This document shows positions 33,779 to 42,361 of a stretch of 64,000 nucleotides of DNA, piece after piece; the stretch's first letter is position 1; the number at the start of each line of letters is the position of its first letter. The stretch lies in assembly GCF_026342735.1 (NCBI RefSeq), contig NZ_JAPEMM010000002.1, positions 1,054,001-1,118,000 on the forward strand. Direction: 5' to 3'. The stretch comes from Streptomyces sp. NBC_00193 (lineage in GTDB: Bacteria > Actinomycetota > Actinomycetes > Streptomycetales > Streptomycetaceae). Under the pieces are notes generated by a model. It ran no database searches and was not told where the DNA came from. It was given only the letters and a program-made list of their open reading frames with translations. Both the position numbers and the translations under genes were made by a program.

Positions 33779-35407
33779 ATGACCGACGATCCATCACGGC
33801 GCAAAGTCCTCAAGAACAGCGGGGTGTTGGCAGGCGCCGCACTGCTCTCCGGGGCGGGCGGCCGCGCGGCGCAGGCCTCCCCGCGCGCGGCGGCCGAGTC
33901 CTCGCCCGTCGTGGAACTGCCCTCCGGCCGACTGCGCGGGACCACGGAGGGGGGTCTCGCCGTGTTCAAGGGCGTGCCCTACGCAGCGCCGCCGGTCGGC
34001 GCCCTCCGCTGGCGGCCGGCTCAGCCCCATCCCGGCTGGCAGGGCACGCGCGACGCGACCGCCTTCGGCCCCAGCGCCCCGCAGCCCTACCGGGAGGGAG
34101 GCGACCAGGTGCTCGGCACCCACGGCTCGCCCCCCTTCGACGAGGACTGCCTCACGCTCAACGTCTGGACGCCCGCAACCGACGCCGCCAAGCGGCCGGT
34201 CATGGTGTGGATCCACGGCGGCGGCTTCATCTCCGGGTCCGGCTCGATGCCCAACTACTCCGGCGAAACCTTCTCGCGCGACGGCGACCTCGTGGTCGTG
34301 ACCGTCAACTACCGCCTCGGGCCGCTGGGTTACCTCTATTTCGGTGAGGACGGCGCCGGCGGAAACTTCTGGCTCACCGACCAGCTCTCCGCGCTGCGCT
34401 GGGTGCGCGACAACATCGCCGCGTTCGGCGGCGACCCCGACGACATCACCCTCGCCGGCCAGTCGGGCGGGGCACTGTCGGTCGCGGCGCTGGCCGGCGC
34501 CAGACCCAAGGGTCGCCCGTTGTTCCGCCGCGCCATCCTGCAGAGCCCGCCGCTCGGGCTGAAGATCCCCACCCGTTCCGAATCCCTCGAGCGCACCGCC
34601 GCCTTCATGGACATCCTGGGGGCCAAGAACGTGACGGAGCTGCGGGCCGTGCCCTGGCCGCGCCTGATCGCCGCCACCTTCGAGATGTTCGGGCGCACCG
34701 GACGCTGGGGCTACTGGTCGACCCCGTTCCTGCCGGTGCTCGACGGGGTCACGCTGGACCGCGACCCCGCCGAGCTGCTGCTCGGCGGAGCCGGGGCGGA
34801 CATCGACGTCCTGATCGGCTGGACCAGGGAGGAGGCCAACTTCACCTTCGCGCTGAGCGATCCGTACGCCGCCGCGACCAAGGAGCAGGTGGTGGCCAGG
34901 GCGCGGGACACCTTCGGGAACCGGGCGGAGCAGGCGTACACCGCCTACCAGGAGGCCCGGCCGGGCGCCCGCCCGGTGGACGTACTGATGGACCTGATCA
35001 CCGACGACCTGTTCCGCATGCCCGCCGTGGCGCTGGCCGAGCGGCGCGCGGCCCGCGGACGTCCGGTCTGGGCCTACCAGTTCAACCTTCCGACGCCCGC
35101 GCACGGCGGCCGGCTCGCGGCCGCGCACTGCCTGGAACTGCCGTTCGTGTTCAACAACTTCGACAAGTGGTCACAGTCGCCCTTCCTCGCGGGGCTGAAC
35201 CCCAGGGTCCGTGACGGTCTCGCCTCCACGATGCACACGGCGTGGATCTCCTTCATCCGCACCGGCGACCCCAATCACCACCCCGTGCCGCAATGGGGTC
35301 GCTACGACCAGGACACCCGCACGACGATGGCCCTCGACTCGGTCACCACCTCCGTCGGCGACCTCGCGGGCTACTGGCGTCGCCTGCACCATCCGGCAGG
35401 GCGGTAA
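33779..35407 (+). CDS. Tat-exported carboxylesterase type B
   Basis: A 542-residue alpha/beta hydrolase. The N-terminus has a twin-arginine signal (SRRKVLKNSGVLAGAALL). Family motifs: FKGVPYAAPPVGALRWRPAQ, EDCLTLNVWTP, MVWIHGGGFISGSGSM (oxyanion hole) and DDITLAGQSGGALSVAAL, where the nucleophile Ser lies in GQSGG instead of the usual GESAG. The acid and His follow (HCLELPFVFNNFD near the end). Substrate unknown. ATG at 33779 follows agggagtgaagcacc. A strong hairpin after the stop separates it from the CDPS gene. Confidence 0.88.
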   Translation: MTDDPSRRKVLKNSGVLAGAALLSGAGGRAAQASPRAAAESSPVVELPSGRLRGTTEGGLAVFKGVPYAAPPVGALRWRPAQPHPGWQGTRDATAFGPSAPQPYREGGDQVLGTHGSPPFDEDCLTLNVWTPATDAAKRPVMVWIHGGGFISGSGSMPNYSGETFSRDGDLVVVTVNYRLGPLGYLYFGEDGAGGNFWLTDQLSALRWVRDNIAAFGGDPDDITLAGQSGGALSVAALAGARPKGRPLFRRAILQSPPLGLKIPTRSESLERTAAFMDILGAKNVTELRAVPWPRLIAATFEMFGRTGRWGYWSTPFLPVLDGVTLDRDPAELLLGGAGADIDVLIGWTREEANFTFALSDPYAAATKEQVVARARDTFGNRAEQAYTAYQEARPGARPVDVLMDLITDDLFRMPAVALAERRAARGRPVWAYQFNLPTPAHGGRLAAAHCLELPFVFNNFDKWSQSPFLAGLNPRVRDGLASTMHTAWISFIRTGDPNHHPVPQWGRYDQDTRTTMALDSVTTSVGDLAGYWRRLHHPAGR

Positions 35408-35420
35408 CCGGTCATCCTCC

Positions 35421-35451
35421 GGGGGTCGCCCCGACGGGGCGGGCGACCCCC
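35421..35451 (+). terminator. hairpin terminator after the carboxylesterase
   Basis: gggggtcgccc (35421-35431) pairs perfectly with gggcgaccccc (35441-35451) across a nine-base loop, 14 bases after the esterase stop. It should stop esterase transcripts before the CDPS gene. Confidence 0.78.
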
Positions 35452-35635
35452 CACAGGTCTCGCGGACTCGGTCGGCGAGCACCTCCTCCAGCCACCGGAA
35501 GGCAAACGCCCTGCTCGTAGCCCTGGGCAACTGTGATGTCCAGCAGGTGAGTTACTGGCCGGAAGGCATGGAACGGTGCGCACCGCTCCGGTACCTTTCC
35601 GTCACGTCGCCGCCACACCCGGGGCACAGGGCCCC

Positions 35636-36376
35636 ATGGGACTTGCGGCGCGAAGGACCCGACACCTGTTGACGACATTGACCGAAGTCTTCACAGTCCG
35701 GCCGTACACCCCGCACTGCCAGGTGATCCACACCGAAGGCGATCACGCCGTGATCGGCATCTCGCCGGGCAACAGCTACTTCTCCGCCCAGCGCGTCCTC
35801 GACCTCGCCCAGTGGGGCATGCGCAACTTCGCGCAGGTCGATCTCATCTACACCGACCTGCACGTGGCCGAGATGTACGAGGCCCTGGGCTACGACCCCG
35901 ACGAAGCCCGGCGCAAGGCGGTCAAGAACCTGCGGGGCGTCCGTGCCAAGGTCAACAACGCGGCGGCCGAAGCCGATCCCACCGGCACCCGTTTACGCGC
36001 CCGTCCCATGTCCGCCCTCACCGACATCCCCGCGTACCGCGCGCTCCACGCCCACCTGTACGACCTGCTCGACACCGACCCGGAATTCCGCAGCACCTGC
36101 AATTCCCTGGTCGACGCGTTCCTCTCCTCCAAGGTGCTGGGCGGCAAGACCGCCACCACCCGGCAGCGCGAGGTCTGCCTGCAGTACGTCTGCGCCGAAG
36201 CGCCGCTGTTCCTCGACACCCCCGCGATCCTCGGGGTGCCCTCCTCCCTGAACTGCTACCACCAGCTCCTGCCGATGGCGGAACTGCTCTACTCGCGCGG
36301 CTCCGGCCTGCGCGCCTCCCGCAACCAGGGCCACGCCGTCATCACCCCCGCCGAAGGAGCCACCGATGTCCACTGA
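35636..36376 (+). CDS. tRNA-dependent cyclodipeptide synthase (CDPS), NYH subfamily
   Basis: A 246-residue protein that joins two aminoacyl groups from charged tRNAs into a diketopiperazine. Family signatures: AVIGISPGNSYFSAQRVLDL with the catalytic Ser (AlbC Ser37) and the Asn three residues later; LQYVCAEAPLF with the Tyr and Glu pair (AlbC Tyr178, Glu182); SSLNCYHQLLP with Tyr-His (AlbC 202-203). Asn, Tyr and His at these sites place it in the NYH group, like AlbC and Mycobacterium Rv2275. AlbC has 239 residues. Start is ATG 35636, or TTG 35669 after gaagga. A rare TTA leucine codon sits at 35993-35995. It overlaps the P450 gene by 11 bases. The two amino acids used cannot be predicted safely. 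Confidence 0.93.
   Translation: MGLAARRTRHLLTTLTEVFTVRPYTPHCQVIHTEGDHAVIGISPGNSYFSAQRVLDLAQWGMRNFAQVDLIYTDLHVAEMYEALGYDPDEARRKAVKNLRGVRAKVNNAAAEADPTGTRLRARPMSALTDIPAYRALHAHLYDLLDTDPEFRSTCNSLVDAFLSSKVLGGKTATTRQREVCLQYVCAEAPLFLDTPAILGVPSSLNCYHQLLPMAELLYSRGSGLRASRNQGHAVITPAEGATDVH
35993..35995 (+). promoter_or_regulatory. in-frame TTA (bldA-dependent) leucine codon in the CDPS gene
   Basis: The codons around it read ACC CGT TTA CGC GCC for T-R-L-R-A. In Streptomyces TTA is read only by the bldA tRNA, which accumulates late, so CDPS translation should be tied to development. A by-eye scan found no other in-frame TTA in the genes annotated here. Confidence 0.85.
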
Positions 36377-37550
36377 GACCCTCCTCGACTTCCCGTTCTC
36401 CGCGCGCGGCGACCAGCTCCCCCACCAGGTGGAGGAGCTGCGCGACGAGCCGGTCAAGCGGGTCCGCACGATCGCAGGGGACGAAGCCTGGCTCGTCTCC
36501 TCCTACGAGCTGTGCAAGCAGGTCCTCGAGGATCCCAGATTCAGCCTGAAGGACACCTCCGCCCCCGGGGTGCCCCGCCAGTACGCGCTGACGATCCCGC
36601 CCGAGGTCGTCAACAACATGGGCAACATCACCGGCGCCGGGCTGCGCAAGGCCGTCCTGAAGGCGATCAACCCCAAGACCGACGGCCTCACGGATTGGAT
36701 GCGCGCCGAGGCCTCCACCCTCGTCGACGGCATCCTCGCCCACGGGGCGCCGGTCGACCTGCGCGGCCAGTTCACCAACCCGTACGCCGAGAACCTGCAC
36801 TGCCGCATCCTCGGCATCCCGCAGGCCGACGCCCCGCGCCTGGCGTCCAGCCTCGACATCGCGTTCATGAACTCGGCCTGCCCCGTCACCGGTGCCAAGC
36901 TCAACTGGGACCGGGACATGGCCTACATGGTCGAGCGCCTGGACGATCCCGCCACCACCGGGCTCGTCGCGGAGCTGGCGGCCCTGCGTGAGGACCCCCA
37001 GTACGCCCACCTCACGGACGAGATGCTCGCCACGGTCGGGGTGACCCTCTTCGGCGCCGGCGTCATCTCCACCATGGGCTTCCTGACGATGGCCATCTTC
37101 TCCCTGCTCCAGAACCCGGACGTGTGGGAGCAGTTGCGGAAGGCGCCGGAGAAGATCCCGGCCGCCGTGGACGAACTCCTGCGGGTCAACCTCTCGATCG
37201 CCGACGGCCTGCCCCGTCTCGCCCTGGAAGACCTCACCCTCGGGAACGTCGAGGTGAAGAAGGGGGAGCTCCTCCTCGTGCTGGTCGAGGGCGCCAACAC
37301 CGACGCGGCCGTCTACAGCGACCCCCACGTCGTCGACATCGACCGGGAGAACGCGGGCACCCACCTCTCCTTCGGCGGCGGACAGCACTACTGCCCCGCC
37401 ACCGCCCTCGGCAAGCGGCACGCCGAGATCGCCATCGAGGTGCTCCTGGAGAAGATGCCCCGCCTCCAGCTCGCCGTACCGGTCGACCAGCTCGTCTGGC
37501 GCACCCGGTTCATGAAGCGCATCCCCGAGCGGCTCCCCGTCCTCTGGTAG
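36366..37550 (+). CDS. CYP121-like cytochrome P450, cyclodipeptide tailoring
   Basis: A 394-residue P450. The I-helix region LFGAGVISTMGFLTMAIFSL, the ExxR-like ELLRVNLSIADGLPRL, the haem loop SFGGGQHYCPATALGKRHAE and the C-terminal DQLVWRTRFMKRIPERLPVL follow the mycobacterial CYP121 (mycocyclosin synthase, 396 residues) nearly along the whole length. The haem Cys is in H-Y-C-P-A, with Ala where CYP121 has Gly. Recalled CYP121 residues Ala233 and Ser237 are kept, but Gln385-Arg386, which contact the substrate, are Met-Lys here. It should oxidise the product of the overlapping CDPS, by C-C coupling or joining to a nucleobase as known for Streptomyces relatives; the product is unknown. Redox partners are not encoded nearby. 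Confidence 0.92.
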   Translation: MSTETLLDFPFSARGDQLPHQVEELRDEPVKRVRTIAGDEAWLVSSYELCKQVLEDPRFSLKDTSAPGVPRQYALTIPPEVVNNMGNITGAGLRKAVLKAINPKTDGLTDWMRAEASTLVDGILAHGAPVDLRGQFTNPYAENLHCRILGIPQADAPRLASSLDIAFMNSACPVTGAKLNWDRDMAYMVERLDDPATTGLVAELAALREDPQYAHLTDEMLATVGVTLFGAGVISTMGFLTMAIFSLLQNPDVWEQLRKAPEKIPAAVDELLRVNLSIADGLPRLALEDLTLGNVEVKKGELLLVLVEGANTDAAVYSDPHVVDIDRENAGTHLSFGGGQHYCPATALGKRHAEIAIEVLLEKMPRLQLAVPVDQLVWRTRFMKRIPERLPVLW

Positions 37551-37599
37551 CAGGGCGGTGGGACGAGGGGTCACGGCCGGACCTTCCGGCCGGGGCCCC

Positions 37600-37627
37600 G
37601 CGGTGTGCCGGCACACCGGCACACCGC
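37600..37627. terminator. hairpin terminator between P450 and GH35 genes
   Basis: gcggtgtgccgg pairs perfectly with ccggcacaccgc across a four-base loop, with further outer pairing of ggcccc and ggggcc. It sits between the convergent P450 stop (37550) and GH35 stop (37652) and closes both units. A smaller hairpin (ggccgg...ccggcc) lies just upstream at about 37576-37592. Confidence 0.78.
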
Positions 37628-37651
37628 ACACCGGCGGGGCCGGAGGGCGGG

Positions 37652-39415
37652 TCAGTCCTCGGTGCGGCCCAGGTCGGGGCGGGCGCGCAGCTCCACCGTG
37701 CGGGTGGCCGAGGCGTGCAGTTCGAGGACGGTGATCTCGTTGCGCCCCGCCCGGAGCACCGGGGCGGGGACGTACAAGGTGGCCTGTGCGCCGCGGGACC
37801 AGTACCTGCCCAGGGCGAAGCCGTTGATCCAGACGCTGCCCTTGGTCCAGCCGGGCAGGGCGAGGAAGCCGTCGGCCGGCTCCTCGATGTCGGCGTACCC
37901 GCGGTGGAAGGCGGGGCCCACCGGCGGCGCCACCGGATCGAAGGCGCCGAAGGGCAGCCCGGCGAGGTCGGCGGGATCGTCCAGGGGCAGGGCCCGGCTG
38001 GTCCACCGTTCCGGGGCCAGGCCGTTGACGAGGACGCGGCCGAGGAGTCCCTTGCGGTCGTGGATGCCCGGGCCGTAGTTGACCCGCCCCTGGTTCTCGA
38101 CGAGTACGGACAGCCGGGCTCCGGGGCGGGGGACGGTGAAGGCGAGGGCGTGCTCGTGGCTCTCGCGTTCGAGTACGCCGACGGGCTGTCCGTCCACGAA
38201 GACCTGCGCGCGGTCGCGCACGTCCTCGACGGACAGCACGGCCGGGCCGCGGGCCGCCAGCAGGGTCTCGTACAGGACGAAGCCGAAGTCCTGGCCGAGT
38301 TGCTCCATCGTGAGCGGCCGATCGCCCTCCACCGGTCCGCCGAGGAGGTCCGCGTACTCCAACAAGGCTGCGGAGTCGGTGAGTTCGACCGGACCGTGGT
38401 CGATCTTCGCGCCGGGGGCGGGCACCGGCCCGTCGGGGACGGGGCCGTACTTCGCGAGGACCTCCCGGAAGGCCGTGTACTTGGCCGTGGGGTCGCCTGC
38501 CTCGTCCAGGAGCGCGTCGTAGTCGTACGAGGTGACCGTGGGCCGGTACGTTCCCTTGTCGTTCGCGCCGTTGGTGAAGCCGAAGTTCGTTCCGCCGTGG
38601 AACATGTAGATGTTCACGGAGGCGCCGGCGGCGAGCAGCCGGTCGAGGTCGGCCGCGGCGTCCTCGGCGCCGCGCACGGTATGGGGTCCGCCCCAGCGGT
38701 CGAACCAGCCGATCCAGAACTCCGAGCACATCAGGGGTCCTTCGGGCACGTGCGCGCGCAGCTCCGTGAGCCCGGCCTTGACCCTGCTGCCGAGGTTGAC
38801 GGTGCTCAGTACTCCTTCGAGGCTGCCGCGCGCCAGGTCCGCGGGCTGGTCGCAGGTGAACAGGGGGACGTCCACGCCGTGCCGCCGCAGCAGTCCGGCC
38901 AGTTCGGCGAGGTAGCCGGGGTCCTGGCCGTAGGCCCCGTACTCGTTCTCGAGCTGGACGGCGAGCACCGGGCCGCCCCTGCTGCCCAGCCGGGACAGCA
39001 GGGGCGGCAGGAGCACGCCGAGGTACTCGTCCACGGCCCGCAGGAAGCGCGGATCGCGGCTGCGCAGTGCGATGCCCTCCTCGGCGAGCAGCCACGGGGG
39101 CAGACCGCCGCCCTCCCACTCCGCGCAGATGTACGGGCCCGGGCGCAGCAGGACGTACAGGCCTTCGGCGGCGGCGAGGTCGAGGAACCGGGGCAGGTCG
39201 AGACCCCCGTCGAGCCGGAACTCCCCGCGTCGCGGGGCGTGGAGGTTCCACGGGACGTAGGTCTCGACCGTGTTGAGGCCCAGCAGGCGTGCCTTGTGGA
39301 GCCGGTCGGCCCATTGCTCCGGATGGACGCGGAAGTAGTGCAGTGCACCGGAGACGATGCGAAACGGCCGGTCGTCGAGACGGAAGCCGTCTACGGCGAT
39401 CTCCAGTCGGGGCAT
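37652..39415 (-). CDS. GH35 beta-galactosidase
   Basis: A 587-residue cytoplasmic enzyme without signal peptide. GH35 features: RIVSGALHYFRVHPEQWADR, NTVETYVPWNLHAPRRGEF, LLRPGPYICAEWEGGGLPPW, the acid/base Glu in AVQLENEYGAYGQD and the nucleophile Glu in LMCSEFWIGWFDRWGG; then NIYMFHGGTNFGFTNGAN. C-terminal beta-sandwich domains end in KGSVWINGFALGRYWSRG. It splits terminal beta-galactosides imported as oligosaccharides. Last gene of the ROK-controlled operon, 40 bases after the GH5 gene. Confidence 0.93.
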   Translation of the reverse strand: MPRLEIAVDGFRLDDRPFRIVSGALHYFRVHPEQWADRLHKARLLGLNTVETYVPWNLHAPRRGEFRLDGGLDLPRFLDLAAAEGLYVLLRPGPYICAEWEGGGLPPWLLAEEGIALRSRDPRFLRAVDEYLGVLLPPLLSRLGSRGGPVLAVQLENEYGAYGQDPGYLAELAGLLRRHGVDVPLFTCDQPADLARGSLEGVLSTVNLGSRVKAGLTELRAHVPEGPLMCSEFWIGWFDRWGGPHTVRGAEDAAADLDRLLAAGASVNIYMFHGGTNFGFTNGANDKGTYRPTVTSYDYDALLDEAGDPTAKYTAFREVLAKYGPVPDGPVPAPGAKIDHGPVELTDSAALLEYADLLGGPVEGDRPLTMEQLGQDFGFVLYETLLAARGPAVLSVEDVRDRAQVFVDGQPVGVLERESHEHALAFTVPRPGARLSVLVENQGRVNYGPGIHDRKGLLGRVLVNGLAPERWTSRALPLDDPADLAGLPFGAFDPVAPPVGPAFHRGYADIEEPADGFLALPGWTKGSVWINGFALGRYWSRGAQATLYVPAPVLRAGRNEITVLELHASATRTVELRARPDLGRTED

Positions 39416-39455
39416 GCCGTGCGCTCCTAGGGGAGGAGGGGAGGGGTGAACGGGG

Positions 39456-41408
39456 TCAGTTCAGCGGGCGGCACAGCAGGGCGTCGGGGACCCCGCCGTG
39501 GTTCCATTTCCAGGTGTAGGCGACGCCGGCGATGTATTCGGTGTCGTTGCACTGGCCCTTGTACTTGCCGGGGGCCCAGTCGCTGGCGTTCGAGCCGCCG
39601 GTGGCGGGGCGGTTGTCACCCTTGTCGAACCAGAGCAGGCGGTTCGTGACGGGCAGGGTCGCGGCGGCCGGGGCGCAGAGCAGGGCCGACATGGCGTTGC
39701 TGCGGACGCTGTAGCCGACGGCGAAGGAGTTCGCGGGGCACTGCAGCTTGTTGTAGCCGCTCGCCCAGTCACCCCCGGTGACGAATCGCTCGTCCGTGAC
39801 CGTGGTCCAGGAGCCGCCCGCCTTGGGGGGTCCGCCCGCGTCGGTGCACAGGCCCCGGCCGGAGCTGCGGGCCAGGCCCGTCAGCCGTTCGGTGTCCGGG
39901 CAGTTTCCCTTCCGGTTGCCCGGGGACCAGTCCGCCTTGGCGAGCATGACGGCGGAGACGTTGTAGTCGGTGTGGTCGAGGTCGAGCATGTTCCAGTGGC
40001 TGACCTGCGGTACCTGGCCGGTCCGGCCGCCGGTCCCGACCAGCCTGTTCCAGTCGTCGGCGCGCCAGTCGCCGCCGTCCTGGATGCCCTGGCGGGCACC
40101 GGTCGCCCCGTAGGACAGCAGGGCCCAGTTGTCCATCGGGGCTCCGGCCGCGTCGGTCCAGCCGACGAGGGGCCAGATCGCGAAGTCCGTGTCGTTGGCC
40201 ACGAGGATGTCGGTGAAGTTGTGCAGCCAGGCCTTTTCCTTGGCGTTGTCGGAGCCGCGGCCGCCGGCCCCGAACTCGCTGATCCACACCGGAGCGGTGA
40301 AGTGCTGGCCGGCCCGGGTGACGAACAGTGCCTCGGAGTCGACCACCTGGGCGAGCTGCTGGGGGGTGAAGTCCTGGTAGCGGGGGTCGTTGGTGGATCC
40401 GGGTCCGCTGCCGGCGCCGGTGTTGGCGGGGCCGGTGTAGGCGTAGAAGTGCGCGGAGTAGACGAGCTTGCCCGATGCGATCAGCGTGTGGGAGAGGTTG
40501 GCCACCGGTGTCAGCTGCGGGCGTCCGTGCGGGAGTCCGGCGAGCGGGATGCCGTACCAGTTGATGCCCTCCATGACGATGAGCAGGTCGGGGGCGGCGC
40601 GCAGGATCCGGTTCCCGGCCTCTTCGTAGGCCGCGTAGGCGTCGTGGTCGTCGTACCAGCCCCAGTTGGGGTCGTCCCAGGTGTCGCGGCGCACTTCGTT
40701 GCGCAGGTCGGCGCCCACCACCCGCTTGTCCGCCTTGTAGCGGTTCGCCATGAACACCCAGTCGTCCACCCACTGCTGGGTGCTCTGGCTGCTGTTCCAG
40801 CGTTCGTTGCCGTCCAGTCCGCAGCAGAAGCGGGCGGTGGTGGTGTGGTTGTTGAGGATGACGGCGAACCCGTCGGCGGTGAGCGCCGCGATGACCGCGT
40901 CGAGCACCTCCAGCGGGGTCTTGCCCTTCAGCTGCGGGTTCGCGGCGACCGCGGCGTCCGGGACGGGAACGGTGTCGTGGACGAGGGCGTTGGAGAAGGG
41001 CAGCCGGATGCTGTTGAGGCCCAGTTGGTGGAAGTCGGCCAGGATGGAGGCCATGGGGGCGCGGTCCAGGCCGAGGGGCATGCTGTGGGCGGATATGCCC
41101 TGGTGGTGGTTGGCGGGATCGTTGATGTCCCCGCTGCCGGTCCATGTCCCCTGGGCGCCGGCCCAGTTGCCGGCCTTGAGCTTGAAGCGGTTCCCCGCGG
41201 CGTCGACGATCCAGCGGCCCCGGGTGCTGAGCGGTGCGGTCCAGGAGGCTGCCAGTTCGGGACCGGTCAGGACGGTGGGCGCCGCCGGGGCGCCTGCCGC
41301 GACGGGGGCGGGGGCCGTCGCGCCGGCCGCGGTCGTGGTGCCGAGGAGCAGCGCGGACAGCACGGCGAGTGCCGAGGCCGCGCGTCGGAACAGTGGTGTG
41401 CCTGTCAC
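39456..41408 (-). CDS. secreted GH5-type (cellulase-like) glycoside hydrolase with Cys-containing C-terminal domain
   Basis: A 650-residue secreted protein: signal peptide ending near TTAAGA (residue ~29), then a GH5-like barrel. LNSIRLPFSNALVHD, VILNNHTTTARFCCGLDGNE, VGADLRNEVRRDTWDD (acid/base Glu after Asn), IVMEGINWYG and APVWISEFGAGGRG (nucleophile Glu) follow the family order. The last ~170 residues form a separate domain with paired W-(A/S)-P-G-(K/N) and C-x-D-T-E repeats (SPGNRKGNCPDTE and APGKYKGQCNDTE) that I do not recognise. Being in an operon with a beta-galactosidase and importer suggests a galactan or mannan type substrate, which is inference. It starts 85 bases after the permease gene. 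Confidence 0.83.
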   Translation of the reverse strand: MTGTPLFRRAASALAVLSALLLGTTTAAGATAPAPVAAGAPAAPTVLTGPELAASWTAPLSTRGRWIVDAAGNRFKLKAGNWAGAQGTWTGSGDINDPANHHQGISAHSMPLGLDRAPMASILADFHQLGLNSIRLPFSNALVHDTVPVPDAAVAANPQLKGKTPLEVLDAVIAALTADGFAVILNNHTTTARFCCGLDGNERWNSSQSTQQWVDDWVFMANRYKADKRVVGADLRNEVRRDTWDDPNWGWYDDHDAYAAYEEAGNRILRAAPDLLIVMEGINWYGIPLAGLPHGRPQLTPVANLSHTLIASGKLVYSAHFYAYTGPANTGAGSGPGSTNDPRYQDFTPQQLAQVVDSEALFVTRAGQHFTAPVWISEFGAGGRGSDNAKEKAWLHNFTDILVANDTDFAIWPLVGWTDAAGAPMDNWALLSYGATGARQGIQDGGDWRADDWNRLVGTGGRTGQVPQVSHWNMLDLDHTDYNVSAVMLAKADWSPGNRKGNCPDTERLTGLARSSGRGLCTDAGGPPKAGGSWTTVTDERFVTGGDWASGYNKLQCPANSFAVGYSVRSNAMSALLCAPAAATLPVTNRLLWFDKGDNRPATGGSNASDWAPGKYKGQCNDTEYIAGVAYTWKWNHGGVPDALLCRPLN

Positions 41409-41493
41409 GTTGGATCCTTCGGAGAGGGAGGATGTGCCGTGCCGTGCGGTTGCGGTTGGTTGCGGTTGCGGTTCCGTGTCGTGCTCTTGGCGC

Positions 41494-42354
41494 TCAGCCC
41501 TTGAGGCCGCTGGTGGCGATGCCCGCGACGATGTAGCGCTGGGCGACCAGGAACATGACGACCAGGGGGACGATCGTCACGACGGCTCCGGCGAACAGGC
41601 CGGGCAGGTTGATGGTCTGCGAGGTGAGGAACGTCGACAGGGCGATCTGGGCCGTCCAGGCCGACGGGTCCTGTCCGATGACCAGGGGCCACAGGAAGGA
41701 GTTCCAGCTGTCGATGAACGCCAGCGCGCCGAGCGAGGCGAGCATCGCCCCCGAGTTGGGCAGGGCGATCCGGCGGTAGAGGCCGAACCAGCCGAGCCCG
41801 TCCAGCCGTCCGGCCTCTTCGATCTCGGCCGGGAACTGGAGGTAGAAGTTGCGGAACAGCAGGACGGCGAAGGGGTTGAACAGGCCGGGCACGATGATGC
41901 CCCACAGCGTGTTCACGCCGCCCAGGGAGCCGACCACGACGAAGGTCGGTACGAAGGTCACCGATCCGGGGATCATCAGGGTGGCGACCACCAGGCCGAG
42001 CAGGACGCCGCGTCCCGGTACGGGGATCCTGGCGAAGGCGTAGCCGGCGGCGGAGGCCAGGAGCGTGGAGACGGGGGCCGTGACGAGGGCGATCACGGTG
42101 GAGTTCGCCAGCGCCCGGCCCATGGACAGGGTCGGGTCGCCGAAGAGCGCGGAGAAGTTCTCGAAGTGCATCGTCGACGGCCACCAGGTCCAGTGCGGCG
42201 ACGTGATGCCCCGGGCGTCCATCAGGGAGCCCCGAAGCATCAGGTAGAAGGGTGTCAGGAAGGCCGTCGTCAGCAGGCCCACCAGCAGTCCGCGCGCGCA
42301 GAGGCGCAGCGCTGCGGACAGTCTCGCTGCGGACAGTCTCGCTGCGGTCGTCAC
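41494..42354 (-). CDS. carbohydrate ABC transporter permease (MalG/GanQ type)
   Basis: A 286-residue inner permease with about six helices. Features: SAAGYAFARIPVPGRGVLLG, VATLMIPGSVTFVPTFVVVG and the ATPase-coupling loop EEAGRLDGLGWFGLYRRIAL (EAA motif). The first 14 residues contain a duplicated A-R-L-S-A. It lies seven bases after the other permease gene. No ATPase is present in the operon, so the shared MsiK ATPase is the likely energy source. Confidence 0.9.
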   Translation of the reverse strand: MTTAARLSAARLSAALRLCARGLLVGLLTTAFLTPFYLMLRGSLMDARGITSPHWTWWPSTMHFENFSALFGDPTLSMGRALANSTVIALVTAPVSTLLASAAGYAFARIPVPGRGVLLGLVVATLMIPGSVTFVPTFVVVGSLGGVNTLWGIIVPGLFNPFAVLLFRNFYLQFPAEIEEAGRLDGLGWFGLYRRIALPNSGAMLASLGALAFIDSWNSFLWPLVIGQDPSAWTAQIALSTFLTSQTINLPGLFAGAVVTIVPLVVMFLVAQRYIVAGIATSGLKG

Positions 42355-42361
42355 GGGCGGT

